The position numbers and the translations under genes are program-made. From NCBI GenBank assembly GCA_027452245.1, contig DAIDGW010000044.1, forward strand, positions 1 through 64,000: 64,000 bases of DNA, in the 5' to 3' direction. This DNA comes from Acidobacteriaceae bacterium (GTDB lineage Bacteria; Acidobacteriota; Terriglobia; Terriglobales; Acidobacteriaceae). The notes below the pieces were generated by a model. It made no database searches and was not told the origin of the DNA. It was given only the letters and a program-made list of their open reading frames with translations. Every line of letters begins with the position of its first letter. The first letter of the stretch is position 1. Below, one piece after another: positions 47,705 to 56,981 of this stretch.

Positions 47705-50512
47705 GTGAACCGCTCTTCTCGCCCGCTACTTGCATCATTCGCATTCCTGGCTTTCGCCGTGGCCTTCACCTTTGCCCAGAATCCAGGATCGCATTCGATC
47801 CCGCTCTCCACCAGCAAGAATCTCACCGTTCCCGCACCCGGTCGCCTCGCGGCGACCAACAGTTTTCCCGCGACCATCGCCCTGAGCCCGGATGGACGCC
47901 ATGCGGCGATGCTCAACGATGGTTACGGAACGCAGCAGACGCTGGCAACCCAGTCGATCTCTGTCCTGGATTTGAAAACAAATAAGCTGGCAGATTTTCC
48001 CGATGACCGCTTTGGCGATCACGCCCAGCAGAGTTATTTTCAGGGACTCGTCTTCAGCGCAGACGGCAAGCATTTATATGCCTCGGTTGGTTCCATCTCT
48101 GATCCCAGAGGAACCAAGGCAGGCGATACCGGAAACGGAATCGCAGTCTACTCGTTCAAGGACGGCAAAGTTACGCGGGAAAGATTTATTTCAATTCCGC
48201 CGCAGTCGCTGGCAGCGGGCAAGAAAGTTGCCATCGCTTTGCGTAACACCGAACGCGGAACCGCCATCCCATATCCTGCCGGACTGGATCTGGTCAAAGT
48301 AGATGGACGCGAGCAACTTCTCATCGCCAACAACTATTCCGACAACGTGATCCTGCTTGATCCGGCGAGTGGAAAGATCTCCCAGAGCTTCGACCTCAGC
48401 ACGAACGCTCTGGTGCCGTCTTCGTATCCGTACACCGTGATCGCCAGCAGGGATGGAAAGCGCGCCTGGTGCAGCTTATGGAATGCATCGGCGGTCGCAG
48501 AGTTGGATCTCGCAGGCGGCAAGGTTGTCCGATGGATCAATCTCCGGAAGCCGAAGAGTGCCATCGCCCCCGGCTCGCATCCCACGGCGATGCTCTTGAG
48601 CCCGGACGAGAAAACGCTGTACGTTGCGCTCTCGAACGCCGACGAAGTGGCTGCGGTCGAGGTCGCGAATCCTGACGTGGTGCGCTACTTCTCGACGCTT
48701 CCTGCCGGAGTCAAATTCGGCGGCAGCTATCCCACTGCGCTTGCCCTTTCGCACGACGGTAAGCATCTGTTCGCTGCGGATTCTTCGCTCGATGCCGTCG
48801 CCGTTTTCGACGTCTCTCAGTCGTCCGAGTCAGACCATGTTGTTCCCGCGCTCGGCTTTGTACCCACCGACTGGTATCCCAGCGCTCTTGCCGTTCGCGG
48901 CAACGATCTGCTCATCGCGACGGCAAAAGGCGAAGGAACCGGCCCCAACAGTCAGATGGGAAAAGTCCCCTGGGAGGTGAAGCATCAATCCCATGCCTAC
49001 ATCGCAACCTTGTTGCAGGGCTCAATCGCCCGCCTGAAGGTCTCCGAAGCGATCGGGAAACTCCCTGAACTCACGCGCGTGGTCGAACAAGACAATTTGT
49101 TCCACTCCGATCCCGGCACGATTCATTTCGCCAATGGCACGAATCCCATCAGGCACGTGATCTATGTGATCAAGGAGAATCGTACCTACGACCAGATCCT
49201 TGGCGACCTTGGGGTGGGGAACGGCGATCCGTCGCTCACCATGTATGGGAAAGACATCACTCCCAACGAGCATAAGCTCGCGTTGCAGTTTGGCGTGCTC
49301 GACAATTTCTATGACAGCGGGGAAGTGTCGGGCGACGGACATCTCTGGTCCACCGCCGCGATCACCAGCGATTACAACGAAAAGAATTGGCAGATTGCCT
49401 ATCGCGGAAGAGAGCGCACCTACGACTTCCAGGGAACTGTGGCCGACGAATTTCCTCTCGAACACCACGAGCCCGATGTCGATGATCCGGCCACCGGATT
49501 TTTGTGGGACAACATCGCGCGCCACGGCCTGACCTACCGCGACTATGGCGAATTCACCATTGCCGACTGGTGCAATAAGCGCGCCAACGCATTTTCGCCG
49601 AAAGACGGAACCCCGGCCGCGGGCACAGCCTTCTGCGAGCGATCCGGCATCCGCCGGGGCGAAGACCTCGAAGCGAACGTGGGAAATCCGCATGGCGGCC
49701 CCAGTCCCTGGACATGGGAGGTGCCGCTGTTCACCCGCACGCGCCCGACCAAGGCGAACTTGAGCGATCACTACGACGTCCTCTATCCGGATTTCAATAC
49801 CGATTATCCCGACCAGTTGCGCGCCGACGAGTTCATGAACGAATTCAACGCCTACGTTCGCGCCCGACAGAATGGACAGCCGGAAGAGAATCAGCTTCCG
49901 GCTTTCGTCCTGCTCTATTTTCCCGACGATCACACCGGAGGCACGCGGCCCGGCCATCCTCGCCCGGCGGCGTCGGTTGCCGACAACGATTTAGCGGTCG
50001 GCCGCCTCGTCGAGGCGGTTTCGCATAGCCCTTATTGGGACGACACAGCCATCTTCATCGTGGAAGACGATGCCCAGAACGGCGCCGATCACGTGGATGC
50101 CCACCGCTCTACCGCGCTCGTGATCAGCAAGTATTCGCCGGGATCGTCAGCCCAGCCGCACCTGGAGCACCATTTCTACACCACGGTCAACATGATTCAC
50201 ACCATGGAAATGCTCCTGGGCCTGCCTGCCATGAACCAGAACGACGCCTATGCTCCCGTGATGAGCGGAATGTTTTCCGGTGCGGGCAATCAGGCGCCAT
50301 TCACCGCCGATTACAGTAACCGCAGTAGCGGCCGGATCTATGAAATCAATCATGCCGATGCGCCCGGCGCCGCCGCTTCGCTTCGCATGGACTTCTCCCA
50401 TCCCGATGCCGCCCCGGCGGCCAGACTGAACCAGGTCTTGTGGCGCGACCAGATGGGGAATGCGCCCATGCCTCCGCCAAAGCACACGGTTTTTCCGGCG
50501 CCGGAAGACTGA
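47705..50512 (+). CDS. Exported beta-propeller phosphoesterase
   Basis: The 935-residue protein starts with GTG after GGAGG at 47696-47700. A signal peptide (about 1-25, ending FAQ) is followed by a YVTN/YncE-like beta-propeller (about 50-440; repeats such as SPDGRHAAML, SPDEKTLYVAL, SHDGKHLFAAD). The C-terminal part (about 480-880) is a PF04185-type phosphoesterase of the alkaline phosphatase superfamily: HVIYVIKENRTYDQILGDLG, FVLLYFPDDHTGG and VEDDAQNGADHVDAHR supply metal and substrate ligands. Family members hydrolyse phosphate esters or phospholipids. Its place directly after phoU suggests a role in phosphate scavenging outside the cytoplasm (inference). Confidence 0.9.
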   Translation: MNRSSRPLLASFAFLAFAVAFTFAQNPGSHSIPLSTSKNLTVPAPGRLAATNSFPATIALSPDGRHAAMLNDGYGTQQTLATQSISVLDLKTNKLADFPDDRFGDHAQQSYFQGLVFSADGKHLYASVGSISDPRGTKAGDTGNGIAVYSFKDGKVTRERFISIPPQSLAAGKKVAIALRNTERGTAIPYPAGLDLVKVDGREQLLIANNYSDNVILLDPASGKISQSFDLSTNALVPSSYPYTVIASRDGKRAWCSLWNASAVAELDLAGGKVVRWINLRKPKSAIAPGSHPTAMLLSPDEKTLYVALSNADEVAAVEVANPDVVRYFSTLPAGVKFGGSYPTALALSHDGKHLFAADSSLDAVAVFDVSQSSESDHVVPALGFVPTDWYPSALAVRGNDLLIATAKGEGTGPNSQMGKVPWEVKHQSHAYIATLLQGSIARLKVSEAIGKLPELTRVVEQDNLFHSDPGTIHFANGTNPIRHVIYVIKENRTYDQILGDLGVGNGDPSLTMYGKDITPNEHKLALQFGVLDNFYDSGEVSGDGHLWSTAAITSDYNEKNWQIAYRGRERTYDFQGTVADEFPLEHHEPDVDDPATGFLWDNIARHGLTYRDYGEFTIADWCNKRANAFSPKDGTPAAGTAFCERSGIRRGEDLEANVGNPHGGPSPWTWEVPLFTRTRPTKANLSDHYDVLYPDFNTDYPDQLRADEFMNEFNAYVRARQNGQPEENQLPAFVLLYFPDDHTGGTRPGHPRPAASVADNDLAVGRLVEAVSHSPYWDDTAIFIVEDDAQNGADHVDAHRSTALVISKYSPGSSAQPHLEHHFYTTVNMIHTMEMLLGLPAMNQNDAYAPVMSGMFSGAGNQAPFTADYSNRSSGRIYEINHADAPGAAASLRMDFSHPDAAPAARLNQVLWRDQMGNAPMPPPKHTVFPAPED

Positions 50513-50560
50513 CCTTGGATCTCGGGTGAGCCGTCCCCCCAGATCGCCGACATTTTTGAG

Positions 50561-51370
50561 GTGCATGCTTTTGTCTGCTCCTCCCGAATCGGGAGAATAA
50601 ACGGCCTACGTCTCGTCTGGCGCCGGCTGTCCTGCCATGTGGTATATGCTGCTCTCGTGCTAAGACAGATTCTTAAGGCTGTGAGCCGCGGAGCGGTTTT
50701 ACGACGTCGTCTGCCAAGAGAATTTGGCAACGTACCGCTTCTTGTCACCCCTGAGTCGGCTCTCGCGTATTGGCGGTGGGATATCGCTAAAGTTGATCCC
50801 TTCTTGCTATCTATGGCCCGCGAGTTGGTACAGCCGAACACAATCGTATGGGACATTGGCGCCAACGTTGGCCTGTTCTCATTCGCCGCGGCGGCCTTAG
50901 GCGCTAAGGTCGTGGCCGTTGAGCCGGACCCATGGTTGGCGAGCCTGATTCATAGGTCGGCTCTCATAAACAAGCTGCCGGTTACTGCTCTGGCAGCCGC
51001 TGTCTCAGATCGAATAGGAATCCGCGAGCTACACACCTCTGATGAGGGGAAGTCGTCGGGCTCTCTGGAGGGCAATGGTGCTGGACAGACCGTGATCTCA
51101 ATGACACTCGACTCACTGCTCAATTACTTTGCGGCTCCGCAGGTCCTGAAGATAGACGTCGAGGGAGCGGAGCTTTCGGTTCTGGAGGGCAGCCAACGAG
51201 TCTTACAAGAACGGCCGCGCCTTTTTTGTGAAGTCACTGACCATCATGAGGCAATTGGAGAACTGTTAAGAAATGCAAACTATGACTTCTTTGCCGCAAG
51301 GGCGAGCACCCGGTCCTCCCTGAAACGCCCTTCACGCGATACCCTAGCGGTACCTCGGAGCGCCTCTTGA
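50561..51370 (+). CDS. FkbM family methyltransferase
   Basis: The 269-residue protein has the SAM-binding core: VWDIGANVGLFSFAAAALGA (about 98-117), VVAVEPDPWLASLI (about 119-132) and the later VLKIDVEGAELSVLEG block (about 190-205), typical of FkbM enzymes that O-methylate sugars or natural-product scaffolds. The ATG at 50561 has GAGGTG upstream. The N-terminal 70 residues are basic and less conserved. It stands alone with no glycosyltransferase or polyketide genes nearby. The codons look less GC-biased than those of flanking genes, so it may be acquired. The tail after residue 240 is Ser/Arg-rich and doubtful. Confidence 0.85.
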   Translation: MHAFVCSSRIGRINGLRLVWRRLSCHVVYAALVLRQILKAVSRGAVLRRRLPREFGNVPLLVTPESALAYWRWDIAKVDPFLLSMARELVQPNTIVWDIGANVGLFSFAAAALGAKVVAVEPDPWLASLIHRSALINKLPVTALAAAVSDRIGIRELHTSDEGKSSGSLEGNGAGQTVISMTLDSLLNYFAAPQVLKIDVEGAELSVLEGSQRVLQERPRLFCEVTDHHEAIGELLRNANYDFFAARASTRSSLKRPSRDTLAVPRSAS

Positions 51371-51935
51371 ATGCTGAACGCCGTTCCCCTTGTAACTGCG
51401 GCCCCTGATTCCGTTTCACTATGCCGCCGATATTTCCAGTGAGGCGATGGTTCGCTCTCCAGCCGTCGGACTGGAGCCTCTGTTGTTCATCGCTTTGCCC
51501 CTAAGTCTTTCCCCTGCATGTCATTACGCGTCCATGTACATACATATAACAATATACACAAGAGTATGCAAATGACACCAGGGCGGTTTGCTGCCCCGTA
51601 GGGCGATTGTGGGCCCGCAAACGACCCTTCATGGCATCAAGGGAGAGACGGCCGCTCCTGGGGGCCTTAGCGCCGCCGCAAACCGCATCCTGGATGAGGT
51701 TTTAATCAGCCAGAGGCACTGGCGGCCGATGTACATACAAAGATAGCAATACGGAAGGTCCATGGTGATAGAGACGATATTCTCTATTGCTGGCAATGCG
51801 CGGCGCCCTGGTCTAACCTCCGGCGGCCCCTGTTCGTGGCGATCATATTGAAAACAGGCCGGTAATCCGTGAGTATGCGTAACGCGACCACCCCGCCGCT
51901 TGGCTGGACATTCCTCCAGCCTTTACACTAATGCG
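51371..51935. other. 565 bp gap with nested repeats
   Basis: No gene is supported. An exact 11-base direct repeat ATGTACATACA occurs at 51534-51544 and 51729-51739, with looser similarity extending about 20 bases further. Between them lies a 9-base inverted pair GCGGTTTGC (51583-51591) and GCAAACCGC (51678-51686). A hairpin CTCCAG/CTGGAG is at 51457-51476. This could be the relic of a small non-autonomous mobile unit or a structured RNA. The end of the gap carries the nadE upstream region. Confidence 0.5.
51534..51739. repeat. Direct repeats flanking an internal inverted repeat
   Basis: ATGTACATACA at both ends (51534-51544 and 51729-51739) encloses about 184 bases that contain the inverted pair GCGGTTTGC / GCAAACCGC. 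The layout recalls target-site duplications around a miniature element, but there is no transposase and the inverted repeats are not at the ends, so this remains a suggestion. Confidence 0.4.
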
Positions 51936-53576
51936 GTGAAGATTGCCCTGGGGCAAATCAATCCGACAATTGGCGATTTTTCCGGTAACGCCACCAAAAT
52001 CATCGACTTCGCGCGGAAAGCGCAAGCCGCCGGCGCGGGACTGATTCTTTTCCCGGAATTATCTGTCTGCGGATATCCGCCGCGCGACCTGGTCGAGCGG
52101 CATTCTTTCGTGGCGCACAATCGCGAAAGCGTCCAGCGCATCGCCGAAGCGACCCGCGGCATCGCGGTGATCTGCGGCATGGTCACGCCCGCCAAGTCGG
52201 AGACGGGGAAGGCGGTGATGAACTCGGCCGCCCTCCTGATGGATGGCAAGATCGCCTTCGTCCAGTCCAAGATGTTGTTGCCCACCTACGACGTGTTCGA
52301 CGAGCAGCGGAATTTCGCCGCGGCCACGGCGCAGCAGACCTTTCCCTTCTGCGGAAACCAGATGGCGCTCACCATCTGCGAAGACGCCTGGAATGACAAG
52401 CAGTTCTGGCCCAAGCGACTCTACTCTGTCGATCCGGTCGAAGCGCTCATTCGTGCCGGAGGTAATTTTGTTCTCAATATTTCGGCCTCGCCGTTTTGGA
52501 TCGGGAAGCGCGAACTGCGCCGCGACATGCTCGCCTCCATCGCGCGCCAGCACAAGGCTCCGGTGGTGATGGTCAATCAGGTCGGGGGAAACGACAGCCT
52601 GGTATTCGACGGCTCAAGCCTGGCGCTGAACGCGGAAGGCCAGGTCATTGCCCAAGGCAAATCGTTCGAGGAAGACCTGATCTTCTTTGACTCGAAAACG
52701 CTGACCGGGGAAATGCACGAACAGATGGAAAGCGAGGAAGCCAGCGTTTATTCCGCACTCGTGCTGGGTACTCGCGACTACATGCACAAGTGCGGATTTC
52801 AGAAGGCTATCGTCGGACTGAGCGGCGGCATCGATTCGGCTCTCACGGCGACCATCGCGACCGACGCGGTGGGGCCGGAAAACGTGATCGGCGTAGGCAT
52901 GCCGGGGCCCTACTCCTCGCCGGGTTCGATCGCTGACGCCCGCGCTCTTGCCGGGAATCTTGGAATTCGCTTCGAGATTCTGCCCATTACCCCGGTGTAT
53001 GAAACGTACCGGCAGATTCTCAACCCTGTTTTCAACCGCTGCCCCGAGGATGCAACCGAGGAAAATATCCAGTCGCGTGCGCGCGGGACCATGCTGATGG
53101 CTCTTTCCAATAAATTCGGGGCGATTGTGCTGTCGACGGGAAATAAGAGTGAACTGGGTGTTGGTTATTGCACACTTTACGGGGACATGGCCGGCGGACT
53201 CGCCGTGATCTCCGATGTCTCGAAGACGCTGGTATACCGGCTCAGCCATTACGTAAATTCACGGCGCCCGGTGATCCCGCAAGCCAGCCTCGAAAAGCCG
53301 CCTTCCGCCGAATTGAGGCCCGACCAGAAAGACAGCGATTCGCTTCCGGCTTATGAAGTTCTCGATGCGATTCTGGAAGACTATGTAGAGCAGTCGCGAC
53401 CTGCGGAACGCATTGCCAATGAGCAGGGCATTCCGATTGAGACTGTCACCAAGGTGATCCGGATGATTGAACGCTCCGAATACAAACGGCAACAGGCGGC
53501 CCCGGGCTTGAAGGTTTCCGCGAAAGCGTTCGGTTACGGCCGCCGTTTCCCGATTGCCGCGAAAACCGAGATTTGA
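51936..53576 (+). CDS. nadE: Glutamine-dependent NAD+ synthetase
   Basis: The 546-residue enzyme starts with GTG at 51936, where the nitrilase domain begins (KIALGQINPTIGDFSGNATK); no ribosome site is seen, so translation may be leaderless. The nitrilase-type glutaminase domain (about 1-255) has the catalytic Glu in PELSVCGYPPRDL, Lys in SKMLLPTYDVFDE and Cys in LTICEDAWN. The C-terminal synthetase (about 270-546) has the ATP-pyrophosphatase loop LSGGIDSALTATIA (Ser near 296) and later LSTGNKSELGVGYCTLYGDM. It amidates nicotinic acid adenine dinucleotide to NAD using glutamine. A separate transcription unit. Confidence 0.96.
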   Translation: MKIALGQINPTIGDFSGNATKIIDFARKAQAAGAGLILFPELSVCGYPPRDLVERHSFVAHNRESVQRIAEATRGIAVICGMVTPAKSETGKAVMNSAALLMDGKIAFVQSKMLLPTYDVFDEQRNFAAATAQQTFPFCGNQMALTICEDAWNDKQFWPKRLYSVDPVEALIRAGGNFVLNISASPFWIGKRELRRDMLASIARQHKAPVVMVNQVGGNDSLVFDGSSLALNAEGQVIAQGKSFEEDLIFFDSKTLTGEMHEQMESEEASVYSALVLGTRDYMHKCGFQKAIVGLSGGIDSALTATIATDAVGPENVIGVGMPGPYSSPGSIADARALAGNLGIRFEILPITPVYETYRQILNPVFNRCPEDATEENIQSRARGTMLMALSNKFGAIVLSTGNKSELGVGYCTLYGDMAGGLAVISDVSKTLVYRLSHYVNSRRPVIPQASLEKPPSAELRPDQKDSDSLPAYEVLDAILEDYVEQSRPAERIANEQGIPIETVTKVIRMIERSEYKRQQAAPGLKVSAKAFGYGRRFPIAAKTEI

Positions 53577-53637
53577 GCTATCCTGATTGTTACCACCTTG
53601 CTTGGGGATAACTTACAACCTGCTGCGAAAGGAATCC

Positions 53638-54552
53638 ATGCGTAATTTCTCGACCCTTCTCACGACTCTGTTGCTCGTGACCGTTTTGAGCATGGCTCAA
53701 ACTGCCTCTTCGAAATCATCATCCGGGAAATCCGAGGCCAAGGCCGCCGATCCCTCCGTTCCTGCAAGCCTGCCCTCGGAGGCGACGGTTGATTCCTTTT
53801 TGCAGCAGACATTCGGGTATCAGTCGGACGTGACCTGGAAAATTTCTTCGATCAAGCCCGGTCCGGTGAAAGGACTGGTCGAGCTCGACATCATCCTGGC
53901 CAACGCCCAGGGACAGCAACTCAGCAAACTCTATGTCACACCTGACGGCCATCACGCCCTGGTTGGCGACATTATCCCCTTCGGGGCCAAGCCCTACGAA
54001 CCCGCGCAGAAGGCGCTGGAGAAGGGAATGAATGGACCTTCGAAGGGTCCGAAGGACGCCCCGGTCACGATCGTGGAATTCGGCGATCTTCAGTGCCCGG
54101 CCTGCCGCGCCGCGCAACCCCAGATCGAAGCACTTGTAGCGGCCGAGCCGACCGCGCGGTTCGTGTTCCAGAACTTTCCCCTGGAAATGCATAATTGGGC
54201 CGCGAAAGGCGCCGCCTATGCCGATTGCGTGGGGCGCGCTTCCAATGACGCGTTCTGGAAATTTGTCGCCAAGGCCTATGAAACTCAGCCAGAAATCACG
54301 GCGGAGAATGCCGACCAGAAGCTCACCGCCATCGCGGACGGCGTGGGCCTGAAAGGCTCAGATATCGCGGCGTGCGCCGCCAAGCCGGACACCAAATCCC
54401 GCGTCGACTCGTCGATCGAACTGGGGAAAGAGGTCGACGTGACGGGCACTCCGACGGTGTTCATCAATGGGCGCAAGATTGGCAACATTGGCCAGCTTCC
54501 GGCCGACATGGTGAAGAACATCGTGGCTTTCGCGGCAAAGGATCAACACTAA
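53638..54552 (+). CDS. DsbA-like exported thioredoxin-fold protein
   Basis: The 304-residue protein starts at the ATG at 53638, preceded by AAAGGA; this gives a signal peptide (about 1-21). A poorly conserved N-terminal domain (about 35-120) precedes a DsbA-type thioredoxin domain (about 130-300). The active site is CPAC (Cys153, Cys156) in FGDLQCPACRAAQPQIE, and the cis-Pro loop is GTPTVFINGRKIG (about 261-273). DsbA-like proteins form or move disulfides in the periplasm. Two extra Cys (near 200 and 245) are outside the active site. No DsbB partner is adjacent. It follows nadE by 61 bases and may share its transcript. Confidence 0.92.
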   Translation: MRNFSTLLTTLLLVTVLSMAQTASSKSSSGKSEAKAADPSVPASLPSEATVDSFLQQTFGYQSDVTWKISSIKPGPVKGLVELDIILANAQGQQLSKLYVTPDGHHALVGDIIPFGAKPYEPAQKALEKGMNGPSKGPKDAPVTIVEFGDLQCPACRAAQPQIEALVAAEPTARFVFQNFPLEMHNWAAKGAAYADCVGRASNDAFWKFVAKAYETQPEITAENADQKLTAIADGVGLKGSDIAACAAKPDTKSRVDSSIELGKEVDVTGTPTVFINGRKIGNIGQLPADMVKNIVAFAAKDQH

Positions 54553-54645
54553 GTCCGTTCGTTCTGTGACCTCGGTAAGTTCAGGGGACGTCTAAGGCTG
54601 CTAAAATTGCGCTAGGGACGTGGTTGGTCGAACGCGCAGGTGTGG

Positions 54646-55602
54646 ATGTCGAGGCTTTCCCTGAATTTGCTGTCATTGATCGGGATTGTGGGCCTTTGTG
54701 CGTCAGCATGGGCACAGACCTCGGTTCGCAGTGTGCGCGTTCTGGGCGGCAAAGATCCGAAAGCCGCGATTGAAATCGAAATCGACGGATCTGATAAACT
54801 CGCTGCCACGACTCGCACCCTCACGGGACCAGAGCGCCTGGTCATCGATTTTGCCAACGCTGTTCCCGGCACGGAACTTCGTGCCCAGTCCGTCAACCGC
54901 GGCGCCGTGAAGGACGTTCGCGTTGGCCTGTTTCAACAGAACCCGCCCATTACCCGCGTCGTTATCGACCTGAATTCCGAGCAGTCGTTTGAGGTATTTC
55001 CCGAGGGGCGGACGGTCATGCTCAAGCTGACAGGTTCGTCCTCGGCAGCCGCGCAAAACAAGGCTGCGGCACCGGCGCAGGCATCCGGGCCATTCGACGG
55101 TTTTCCGCCGGCGCGCCCCAGCGGGAGTGCGGAGAATTCAGCTGAGGCGGAAAATAGGAATCCGGCTGTGCCGGAGGCGTCACCGCTGGACGTTCGCTTC
55201 GAGAATGGGCTGCTCTCGATTCACGCCAATAAAGTCAGCCTGTCGGAAGTATTGTTTGCAGTGCACGAACGCACGGGGGCGGATGTGGAAATTGCCGCCG
55301 GGGCGGAGCAAGAGAAAGTCGTGGTTGACCTTGGACCCGGACCGGCTCCGGACGTCTTAAGTCAACTGCTGAACGGTTCGCGTTTTAATTTTCTGATTAT
55401 CAGCGCGCCCAACGATCCAAAATCGGTGGATCGCGTCATCCTCACGATGCGCAACGGAGGCGTGCCGCCGGTAGCGAGTTCTCAGGAAGCGGACAAACCT
55501 GAGGCGCAACCTCCCGTCGCCGCCGCTCCCGGGCAGACTCGCCCACAGGCCTTAATCCCCGCTACGCCCGCGGAACAGAATGCCGAAGACAATCCTGAAT
55601 AG
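54646..55602 (+). CDS. AMIN-domain secretin-associated protein
   Basis: The protein has about 318 residues with a signal peptide (about 1-22, ending AWAQ); GTG two codons upstream is an alternative start. An AMIN domain spans about 25-122 (SVRSVRVLGGKDPKAAIEIE, VIDFANAVPG, ITRVVIDLNSEQSFEVF). A Pro/Ala-rich linker (about 128-178) follows, then a secretin N0/STN-like domain (about 180-265: LSIHANKVSLSEVLFAVHER). AMIN domains target envelope proteins to the cell wall or to secretin complexes such as PilQ. Layout suggests a periplasmic accessory of a secretin. It converges on the Tad operon with one base between the stops; the two may be functionally related. Confidence 0.85.
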   Translation: MSRLSLNLLSLIGIVGLCASAWAQTSVRSVRVLGGKDPKAAIEIEIDGSDKLAATTRTLTGPERLVIDFANAVPGTELRAQSVNRGAVKDVRVGLFQQNPPITRVVIDLNSEQSFEVFPEGRTVMLKLTGSSSAAAQNKAAAPAQASGPFDGFPPARPSGSAENSAEAENRNPAVPEASPLDVRFENGLLSIHANKVSLSEVLFAVHERTGADVEIAAGAEQEKVVVDLGPGPAPDVLSQLLNGSRFNFLIISAPNDPKSVDRVILTMRNGGVPPVASSQEADKPEAQPPVAAAPGQTRPQALIPATPAEQNAEDNPE

Positions 55603-55603
55603 G

Positions 55604-56977
55604 TTATTGGTATTGTTGAACCAGTCGAACTGGCACCGGAGAAGACCCGGTGACGGGATTGCCGATAGGGTTGGTTCCATTGCCGCATCCGGCGACATTC
55701 AGCACGGTCACGTTCACGTTACCGGTAGTGGTGTCCACGTTATTGATGAACGCCTGCAGGAAACCCACGATTGTCACTGGAACCTCGTTACCTCCGGTGA
55801 ATGTCACTCCCGCATTGTTGTCATAGATGGGAAAGGACACGATCGAGTTGCTGCCGCTGATAATTGTGTTCGCCGATAGGCCGCCATAGATTACGAGCGG
55901 GTTGCTGGTACCCGCTAATATCTGGTAAGGGTACACGGTCGTATCCAGTTGATCTTCGCCGGAGCTGGTGCTGGCGCTGGACTGGTGGATCAGACATTCC
56001 GCACCGTTGGCTGTGTCGCCGTTTGGCCCGGACGGATTCTCAGCCAGGTCGACAGTGTTGCCATTTTTTACGCCGCACTGATAAAGAGTGGTTTGATCGC
56101 ATCCTGAGATAGCAGTCTCATAAAGATTCCCGCTCCCTGGGCAGGAGGGCATCGCCACTGAAGGATTGCTGGTCTCGGCAGGCACGTATTGTCCCGCAGA
56201 GACGGGCCCGGGTTGGCAAACACCACCGATACCCCCGCAATTAGCAACCAGCCAGAAAGTCTCGCCCACAGTAGCCGTGCCGCCGATTCCCGTATTGACG
56301 ATGTTCCCATCCACTGACACAAGGGCGCTGTTGGTTCGCGGATCAATGTTGGGTATGACCCACGGCTTTACGCATCGAGGTTGAACGGGGATCGTGGTGG
56401 TTCCGCTGCCATTCCCGGCCGTGTTCGAAAACGATGGATTGAACGCTTCTGCGGTACCGGTTGCGCTGACAGTGGCCGAACTCCAGTTCGAGTTGAACAA
56501 ACCGAAAATATGGGCGAAGAAGGTAGGCAGGTCCGTCCGCTGAACCTTCACGCTGACCAGCGGATTCACGCCAAACTGGGGACTCGCCCCAGTACAAGAT
56601 GTCGGGTCGGAGTTGTTAGGGTATCTAACCGTGAGTTGAGCGGTCGTGATCTGCGCCCCGGAAACTGTGTTTTGCTGGGCGACGGCAGTGGCGACCTGGG
56701 TCGCCAGGTTACAGGCATTGGTCCAGTTGCCAGTCGAGTTGTTCGGATCCCCGGTCATTCCCGTGATGGAAAGAATGCGCGCCGCCGAAATTGCGGCGGT
56801 ATCGGCCGCTCTCTGCATCTCAGCGTTTGCGAGATAGAGGGTCACGACATCGATGGAAAGCGCGGCGATTGCCATCATGGCTACCATTGCGACCGCAACG
56901 AGCACGATGGTTACCCCGCGCTCCGGCTGTCGCGCTGCCGAACGGTGACCCGGGTGGCTAAATAATGGCCGCTTCAT
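55604..56977 (-). CDS. tadG: TadG-like pilus assembly protein
   Basis: The 457-residue protein has the TadG N-terminal signature: a short basic stretch, RGVTIVLVAVAMVAMMAIAA (about 20-39) as a membrane anchor, then SIDVVTLYLANAEMQRAADT (about 41-60). The rest is a long extracytoplasmic region rich in Gly, Asn, Ser and Thr, with many Cys (for example GCDQTTLYQCG). TadG proteins are minor components of Tad/Flp pili. It is the last gene of a four-gene operon, four bases after the tadE-like stop. The C-terminus ends without a recognisable domain (VWA-type MIDAS motifs are not seen). Confidence 0.85.
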   Translation of the reverse strand: MKRPLFSHPGHRSAARQPERGVTIVLVAVAMVAMMAIAALSIDVVTLYLANAEMQRAADTAAISAARILSITGMTGDPNNSTGNWTNACNLATQVATAVAQQNTVSGAQITTAQLTVRYPNNSDPTSCTGASPQFGVNPLVSVKVQRTDLPTFFAHIFGLFNSNWSSATVSATGTAEAFNPSFSNTAGNGSGTTTIPVQPRCVKPWVIPNIDPRTNSALVSVDGNIVNTGIGGTATVGETFWLVANCGGIGGVCQPGPVSAGQYVPAETSNPSVAMPSCPGSGNLYETAISGCDQTTLYQCGVKNGNTVDLAENPSGPNGDTANGAECLIHQSSASTSSGEDQLDTTVYPYQILAGTSNPLVIYGGLSANTIISGSNSIVSFPIYDNNAGVTFTGGNEVPVTIVGFLQAFINNVDTTTGNVNVTVLNVAGCGNGTNPIGNPVTGSSPVPVRLVQQYQ

Positions 56978-56981
56978 TTCG

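Noticed and set aside
49022-49957. Long open frame antisense to the phosphoesterase
   Set aside because: Overlaps conserved catalytic motifs on the plus strand; no start signal or domain.
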